Origin: Gossypium raimondii
Taxonomy: Eukaryota > Streptophyta > Magnoliopsida > Malvales > Malvaceae
Direction of reading: 5' to 3'
Assembly (NCBI RefSeq): GCF_025698545.1
Contig: NC_068567.1
Span: 59,773,371 to 59,837,370, forward strand
DNA: 64,000 nt
How positions within the stretch are numbered: position 1 is the first letter of the stretch; each line of letters starts with the position of its first letter. The notes beneath the pieces are model-generated. The model did no database searches, was not told where the DNA came from, and saw only the letters and a program-made list of their open reading frames with translations. The translations under genes were made by a program, and so were the position numbers. Positions 57,885 through 64,000 of this stretch are shown one piece after another.

Positions 57885-58974
57885 TGTGTATCTGCTTGTT
57901 TATTTTGTCAGTCACACCAGTTTTTATTGTAGAAATGGATGAAATTTTTAACAAAAATGATTAGTTTACTCTTTGATCTAAAGTATAATGACTAATTTAC
58001 ATATTTTTAAGTAAAATGGAAAAAATACAATCTAAATCCTAATGCAATAGCTTCCATAATACTTTTACATCATAATTGTTATACCAGTTAATAGTTCAAA
58101 CTACAAACTGATCCAAATTTATCGATTAACTCTTAACTCGATTAGCATGAGTATTGTTGTCAATACAAGATGACATGGGTTTGAGTACGCAGAAGCACAT
58201 TATCCTCCTATTTATGGGTTGGAGAGGGGCTATGAGTAATTTTAGACATTGTGTAAAAAAAATATAATCAGAATCTATAATGAAATTATTTAAAAAAAAG
58301 ATTCAAATTTCTCAAATAGAAGGCACGAGATGATGTCCAATTGTCCACTATCATGATTTTATTGAAACATTCTCTCAACCTTTCATATTTTTTTTAACTT
58401 AAGTTTCAAAAAGCAAACTTAATAATGTTAGGAATTAATTTTCATCAAATTAATTTTAAAATTCAAATTAAAATGAAAAATTAAAAGTGTTATCTTCGGT
58501 ATCAAAATATATAACTTTTGTCAAATACAAATATCGATTAGACCAAAAATAATACAAATACTACATTATAAACAAATATCAAACTTAACTACCAAACAAT
58601 ATATTATGCCTAAAAAAATAAAAATTACAAAAATTAAATTTAAATAAAAATATTTTCTAATAACTTGTGCCAAAGCCGAAATTACAACTTTTCAGGGCAC
58701 TGGCAATATGATTTTTGGAAATGTAATGGAAAATTTAGTAAATGGCATCCTCTATCGGCCCAACCACTACCCTGTTTTTTATCCGTACGAGGAACCTATA
58801 TAAAGTAGCTTAGCGCGTATCCGTGTTTCGTACTCGCCCACCAAACAAGTCTCGATCCCTGTCGGCTACAACGCGTGACGTTTACCTTCAACATTAAGCA
58901 TCTACGGAAGTTGTAACCAAAATTTCCAACTCCAGTATCATATTAAATAAAGTTGTTAAATTAAGACTCAATGA
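57885..58974. other. Intergenic DNA with repeat remnants upstream of HVA22
   Basis: 57890-58085 is a fragment of the dispersed fold-back repeat (see 60849). 58140-58260 resembles 10100-10220 in the GGP intron (attgttgtcaatacaagatg, gggttggagaggg) with a tRNA-like B-box phrase (gggtttgagta), so it may be SINE-derived. 58790-58810 has a possible TATA box (cctatataaagtagc) followed by a GC-richer stretch, about 830 bp before the HVA22 start. Confidence 0.4.
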
Positions 58975-59455
58975 CAATTTTGGTCACTAATATTTATATA
59001 TTTTGTTAAAATGATTCTTATTGTATTTTTGAACCTTTTTTTGCCCTCAACTTTTGTTTTTTTTTCTAACTGTTTTTTTAACTGATTTAATGAAAGTACT
59101 GTTAAAAAATTAATAGGATGAAATGTAATTTATTACTTAAATAACCCTATAAGATAATTACGTGTGAAAAATAATAAAATAAATGAATAATACATGAAAT
59201 TAAAAAATAACTCTTAATTTAAAGAAAATAAATGTAATTATCTAAAAAATTAACTCAATAGAAAAATTTCTCTCTAAACAAACATATAAAAATTAAAACC
59301 TTTTGAAAGAAAAAGAAAGATTGAAACCTTAAATTTATTCATTAAATATGTTAGAAAGAACCGTTTGAAAAAAAATCAAAAGTTAATGCAAAAAATTCAA
59401 AAATGCAATTAGGACCATTTTGAAAAAAATATACAAATATGAGTGACCAAATTAA
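58975..59455. mobile_element. Fold-back MITE upstream of HVA22
   Basis: The left arm tttggtcactaatatttata and the right arm, inverted, tttggtcactcatatttgta match over about 44 bases. It sits 180 bp before the HVA22 start codon, so it may contribute to the promoter. The interior is AT-rich. Confidence 0.55.
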
Positions 59456-59631
59456 TCATTTAGCGTTAAATTAAAGCAAAGTATACCATATTGACTTTTC
59501 AGTGGAACTCTTTTGTAAGCTTTTTGTTTTTTTTTTTGTTTTTTCCAGTCATTGCTTACTGCAAGAGGTTTTCTGAGGTTCAGCATCTTCAGTCAGCTCA
59601 TAAATTTAACTAAAAGAAAGTTGAATCCAAC

Positions 59632-62162
59632 ATGGGTTTTCAAGCTCTTGTTAACCTTGCATTGATATGCTTTCATTCTCTTGCTTGGTATTTTTTTCTC
59701 AATTTTTTAAACCTACAAGATTTTTTTTTTTTGTTGAAAAAATTTTCATTTTATGTTATGAGTTCATGGATTTCTTAATAAAAATTTTCTTTTGGTTTGC
59801 AGGCCTCTCTTTGCTTTAGGGTATCCTCTGTAAGTATCCTTTACATATATATATATATATATAAAATACTTTCAATGCTTTAAGCTTTACTCTTTTGACA
59901 TGTCATTTTGATGGTATAATGAATAAATTGAAAGATCAATTAAAACCTGGGTTCTTTTTATTATTATTATGAATAGTCCAGTGAAGATGTGGCATTGATA
60001 AGTATATACTTAGTCAAGCATTTGAGTATTTTGGTAAAAATAACATGCAGCTTTTTGTATTAAGAGTTGATTTTTTTGCTTTGTTTACTCAAAAATGGGA
60101 AAACTAGTTTCTGTACAGTTAGATTTGGTCATTTCTGTTAAAATTTGCATTTATTTATACTATTAAAACTGACGTGATGTTACAAGGACCAATTTTAACA
60201 ACATAAATGGATAAAATTTCTAATAGAAGATTCAATTTGCTCTTTGATCTAATGTAGAGAAATTAATTTATTTATTTTTTGAGTAGAGGGGGTAAAATGT
60301 AATTTGAATCATAGTACCCGGGACTCCATGGTAAATTTACTGAGTACTTTATATATATATGAAAAATGTGGTGATGATGTTGTGTTTGCCTATTAACAGA
60401 CGTGCTTCCATTCAGGCAATTGAGGCTAATTCCAACACTGACACCAAGAAATTAGTTACTTATTGGATTATCTTCTCATTGATTTCCTTGTTCGAACATG
60501 CTTTCATGGGGATCCTTCAATGGCTTCCATTTTGGCCATATATGAAGCTAACCATCGTCTGTTGGATGATGATACCCCATTTCGATGGTGCCTTTTATGT
60601 TTATAATCACTTTGTTCATCCATGTTTGTATATGGATTTGCCAACTATCATTAACTGGTTCAAGAAGCAACAAGACTTGTTTTTGAAGGACAATTTTCTT
60701 GTTGAAGTAGCTGATGACTTTGTGAAGGCACATGGACCAACAGAAGTTCAAGAGAAACTTATTGCTAATGAGGTAATATTTACTACATATATATAGGATT
60801 ATATGTAGCAATATGTATCGAGCACTTATATAGACGAAAAATATCATTGAGGCCGTTGTACTTGAAGTCGGATTGTATTTGCTCTTTTTACTAAAAAAAA
60901 ATGGGTATATTAGTCTCTAAATGTTAGATCAAAGAGCAAACTGGTCATTCTGTTGAAAACTTCATCCGTTTCTACTGTTAAAAACTGGTCTTATATGTCA
61001 ACATGAGGTATTGTTTGGTTATTCCGTTAACCACGCTAGTTTTTAGCAATTGAAATGGCTGAACTTTTTAATAGAAATGATCAATTTGCTCTTTGATCTA
61101 ACCTACAGGAACTAATTTGTCTATTTTCGAGTGAATAGGGTAAAATGCAATTTGATTCCTAGTAGAGAGGCTTCTATAGTACTTTTACCCTCTTTTTGAA
61201 TATGTATTGAGCACGAATATTGAACATGAATGCGTATTGGACACAATGTTGTTGTTGGGTAAAATAATTCAACTTATATAAGTCTTCTATATGATACTAA
61301 TATGGTTGATTTTGACAATGTAGCCAAAGGGGACTGAGACTAGCATATTGCAGAAAGGCATAAAACCTGTGCAAATAGCAGAGAAATCGGAAGTTGCTCC
61401 GGTGAAGTTCCATACTCATTTTCCTTTCGAATATGCAATGAGAATTAAGCTTTTATGCGTTGCCTCCTTTCTCATAGTACTGATTGTTGACTTGAATCAC
61501 TTTTGCAGATTCTGAAAACCGATCCCAATGTCATTCAGACAGTGAACAATACTACTGTTACACTTTCAGAAACTGTGGGAGAGGTGGGTCCCGATTTACC
61601 CAAGATATCTTCAGATAAGCAAGTTCAGAAGGAATGGACTTGTGCTATGTGTCAAGTGACAACCACGAGTGAGAAAACCTTGAAGAGTCATTTGCAAGGA
61701 AGAAAACACAAAAACAAGTTAATGCAAGCAAATAACCAACCTTGTAAAGGCAAAGCTGGTTTGGCTTCAAAGGTAAAACAATCTGAGGTTTCCCGCAAGG
61801 AACCCCAGAAAAAAGGTTCAAAGAATTATGAACCTCCCAAAGGCCAAATGTCTGCTTCGTCAGCAGCATGCAGCAATGCAGTGAATCCTAAAACCGAGAT
61901 GAGCAAATCTAATCTGCCAAAAGAAGAATGGAAGAAGGTAATACCAACAACTAATATGGTGGGAAATCATGTAAAATCAAGTGAAAACGTACAAGGGCAG
62001 CAGCAACAGGTTGAGAAGGAACATAATAAGACTAAAATACCTCAATTTAGGTGTGCTATATGTAACATAACCTGCGGTCGATCAGAGGATCTGAATTCTC
62101 ATCTATGGGGAAGGAAGCACTTAGCTAAACTGAATAGTCTTGGAAGGGGTCAGCTTGCTTGA
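59632..62162 (+). CDS. HVA22/DP1-family membrane protein with two C2H2 zinc fingers
   Basis: Five exons (59632-59687, 59803-59829, 60400-60772, 61324-61401, 61509-62162) with GT-AG borders and agreeing phases give 395 residues. Residues 1-120 form the TB2/DP1/HVA22 domain: hydrophobic segments around ALVNLALICFHSLAWPLFAL and YWIIFSLISLFEHAF, then the conserved PFWPYMKL and CWMMIP patch. Such proteins shape tubular ER membrane, and plant HVA22 genes are often stress/ABA-regulated. The C-terminal half has two U1/matrin-type fingers (C223-C226-H239-H245 and C360-C363-H376-H382), both ending in GRKH. Linkers are Lys/Ser-rich. This fused architecture is known for some plant HVA22-like proteins. 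The start is the first ATG in frame. No damage is seen. Confidence 0.85.
60060..60325 (+). repeat. Dispersed fold-back repeat in HVA22 intron 2
   Basis: It shares phrases with the copy at 60849-61192 (tttgctctttgatctaa, gggtaaaatgtaatttgaa). It lies just before the exon 3 acceptor region and is non-coding. Confidence 0.5.
60849..61192 (+). mobile_element. Fold-back MITE in HVA22 intron 3
   Basis: The left arm (gaggccgttgtacttg, then gatcaaagagcaaactggtcatt) pairs with the right arm ending atagtacttttaccctc over about 160 bp. Relatives occur near 820, 34955, 57890 and 60060. Confidence 0.65.
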
Positions 62163-63522
62163 GTTAGTGTGTCTAATCGATCTTGAACTATTTTACTGCT
62201 GTAAAGTTCAAAAACAGAGATGGTTCCGAAGATTGTTTGTCTCTTAGTTTACAGCAGCATGTAATATAGCGGGCTATATAGTACATAGTTTGTGAGGTTT
62301 CTTGTTATCCAATATCATCGTTCCATCCATCAGAGTTTGCGAATGATGAATACAAATTCTTAGAAACATTAAAACTGTAAAATGATTTCGGGATCATTAT
62401 TTGAGTATTACTATTCAAGTTGGAATTTGAATTAAATACTATTATCCATTAAATATTTGAATTTATAAGAAAAATCAATTTCAAAGTTTACAAACATTTT
62501 GCAAAAATCCAAATTCAAATCTACCAATTTTAGATATAAAAAATAAAAATTATAAACTTTATGTGACCATTAGATATGAATATCTAAATTTGAATAAGTA
62601 GTATGAATTTGGATAATGGACATCCAAAGTATCTAATTGCATTTGTTCCAAACCTACAACAAATAATAAATTTAATATTCAAATTCAAATTTTATTCAAA
62701 TAAGCAATCCAAATTGTCATCACTGGAAAGACTCATCGTGTTTGATAGAATACATCAAAGCTTTTAGAACCAGACCGACGATTGAATCAATCAAACCATT
62801 AGTTTACCAATTTGATTGGTTCTTCGATTGACTCAATTAAAAAATCATAAAAAATTTAAAAATATATATTAAAAAATAAAAAGAAACCTGATTTGACATG
62901 TTCAACTGATCTTAACCAATTTTCGATCAAATCAGTTCAATACTAGAAAGGTACCTTAATCAGTTTCCAAACCAATCAATCTTACTAACCAGTCCAGTTC
63001 GAACCTCTTTGGATTACGTTTCATACTAAATGATAAAACACGATACGTCTTTGGGACGTTGGAAATGGAAGAAAGCGAAGCATAAACCGATTGAGCAGTA
63101 GAGGCTTTCGGTGGAGCATCAATGGTTAACCAATTAAACAAACAAAAAATTAAATCCAAAACAAAGAATCCGGGTAAGGAAGCATAAGGCCCCTGCAAAA
63201 AATTTATTCGCAGGGCGATATGCTCTTGGAGAATCTAGTCTACCACCGGTATTGAATTTTTCCAAAAGAGATGGATTTAACAACCGATATTTACCACAAT
63301 TGCCAGTAATAGCATGCATTACATCCGCAACCACTATAAATGTGACCGCGAACAAAAATGTGTCCACAACCATAGTTAAATAACATTAAGGACAATCTTA
63401 TTTCCCGTTTTCCCGTCTTATAAACTAGCAGTATAGGGAATCAGTTGAAAGGTGGTTAAGTGAAGATCTTGACATTGGTACATGGCAGACCTACAACTCC
63501 TGAAAGAACAATCCGATCATGG
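62163..63522. other. Intergenic region between HVA22 and ALDH6B2
   Basis: 62163-62340 is probably the 3' untranslated region of HVA22. 62390-62720 is an AT-rich palindromic stretch (aatttgaatt motifs) and 62760-62990 has repeated aaaccaatc-like text, both repeat-like. A minus-strand frame at 63134-63373 (starts MVVDTFLFAVTF) has a hydrophobic N-terminus but is not recognised. No other gene is seen. Confidence 0.4.
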
Positions 63523-64000
63523 TTATAACTTCTGCGATGTTGGCATTGCTAGGGAAACTCCGCTGCCGCTAGGTAAATCCTTCCATTGTTGAGTAACTGT
63601 TTTAATCTGGGTGAAAAAGTTAACTCCAGCCTTGCCTGCAATTAAGAACGAGCTTCTGAGTCAAACGATTGGTTGAAAAGTGGGGGTTATCAGCAGATGG
63701 CAAGTTGAAGAACTATGTTAGTTATTATGTATATATTACCGTAAAAGTTAAGGTCGCCCGCGAAAGATGCTTTATTGCCAGTAAATGAGAAAAATGGCAA
63801 GGGAACTGGTATGGGGACATTGATGCCAACCTAAATACAATCAAAACATATTAATGATTTGAACTTTCAAAGCAACAAAGAAATGACCTTTCAGTTAATC
63901 CTATCATGTTTCGTAAGTGGTACTTGTATGAGTTATGTAATTGCAGCTCTGAGCAATTTTCAATATACCCTACTATATTTGATCCACAGTTTTACCTGCC
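63523..64000 (-). CDS. ALDH6B2: Methylmalonate-semialdehyde dehydrogenase (ALDH6B2 type), 3' exons; gene continues past window end
   Basis: Minus-strand exons 63523-63635 and 63740-63830, plus the last 5 bases of the preceding exon (63996-64000, GGCAG then GTAAAA), encode [20 protein letters not shown], then [11 protein letters not shown], then [20 protein letters not shown] and the C-terminus ending PTSQKL and TAA. The phases agree (0 and 1). These motifs are those of the mitochondrial CoA-acylating aldehyde dehydrogenase family 6, which acts in valine and thymine/uracil breakdown. The catalytic cysteine and NAD-binding parts lie outside the window. The visible part looks intact. The symbol is by family resemblance; the gene copy is not determined. 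Confidence 0.88.

Noticed and set aside
61503..61508. Independent start of the zinc-finger frame at 61503
   Set aside because: That codon is TTG within the splice acceptor ttttgcag; the exon begins at 61509 and continues the HVA22 frame in phase.
1..64000. tRNA, rRNA or other RNA genes
   Set aside because: No cloverleaf with matching A and B boxes or rRNA core was seen; the only tRNA-like text is a B-box-like phrase in SINE-like repeats near 10150 and 58190.

Overview
This window is nuclear DNA from a flowering plant. The genes have GT-AG introns and plant-type products, the intergenic DNA is AT-rich, and about three quarters of the window is nested transposable elements. The repeat content (Tat/Ogre-type Ty3 element with long LTRs and a DUF7745-like ORF1, CACTA ends with GGCG-rich subterminal repeats, 2.6-2.8 kb Ty3-type solo LTRs) suggests cotton (Gossypium) or a close Malvaceae relative. 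That assignment is inference, not proof.

Four host genes are supported. At the left are a CHCH-domain mitochondrial protein (6859-8238, +, five exons) and, tail-to-tail with it, a gamma-glutamyl-peptidase-like class I glutamine amidotransferase (8597-12114, -, four exons with a 2.6 kb first intron). At the right are an HVA22/DP1-type protein with two C2H2 fingers (59632-62162, +, five exons) and the last exons of methylmalonate-semialdehyde dehydrogenase, ALDH6B2 type (63523 to beyond the window end, -).

Between and around them lie mobile elements. 1097-5292 is a 4.2 kb element with Harbinger-like ends and TAA duplications; it carries exon fragments of RPT6 (proteasome ATPase), an RNA-dependent RNA polymerase, an AIM24/TRAP-like protein and an unassigned exon. 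13468-14043 is a MITE, and 15090-16318 holds two LINE 3' ends. 17830-29062 is a three-level nest: a hAT-like element with an 8 bp target duplication, holding an almost genome-length endogenous caulimovirid (minus strand, about 18.3-28.4 kb), which is split by a 2794 bp solo LTR with its own 5 bp duplication (AGGAT). 29903-30372 is a fold-back element with a G-rich loop.

From 31478 a CACTA element end leads into correctly spliced-looking fragments of an unknown gene, aconitase, a VAP/MSP-domain protein and an NPF8/PTR peptide transporter, all on the minus strand. The last of these abuts a 12.7 kb Tat/Ogre LTR retrotransposon (35899-48583) with deleted gag/protease/RT core, an intact aRH-integrase reading frame and a roughly 20-unit tandem array in its 3' region. 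49855-54293 is a Mutator-like element with a nearly intact but decayed transposase. 55237-57870 is a second solo LTR (duplication CACAT) that itself holds a MITE.

The strongest candidates for new biology are the two gene-fragment-carrying DNA transposons, the permuted endogenous pararetrovirus with an as-1-like promoter at one end, and the hairpin-dense tandem array in the Ogre 3' region. No RNA genes or CRISPR arrays were seen.
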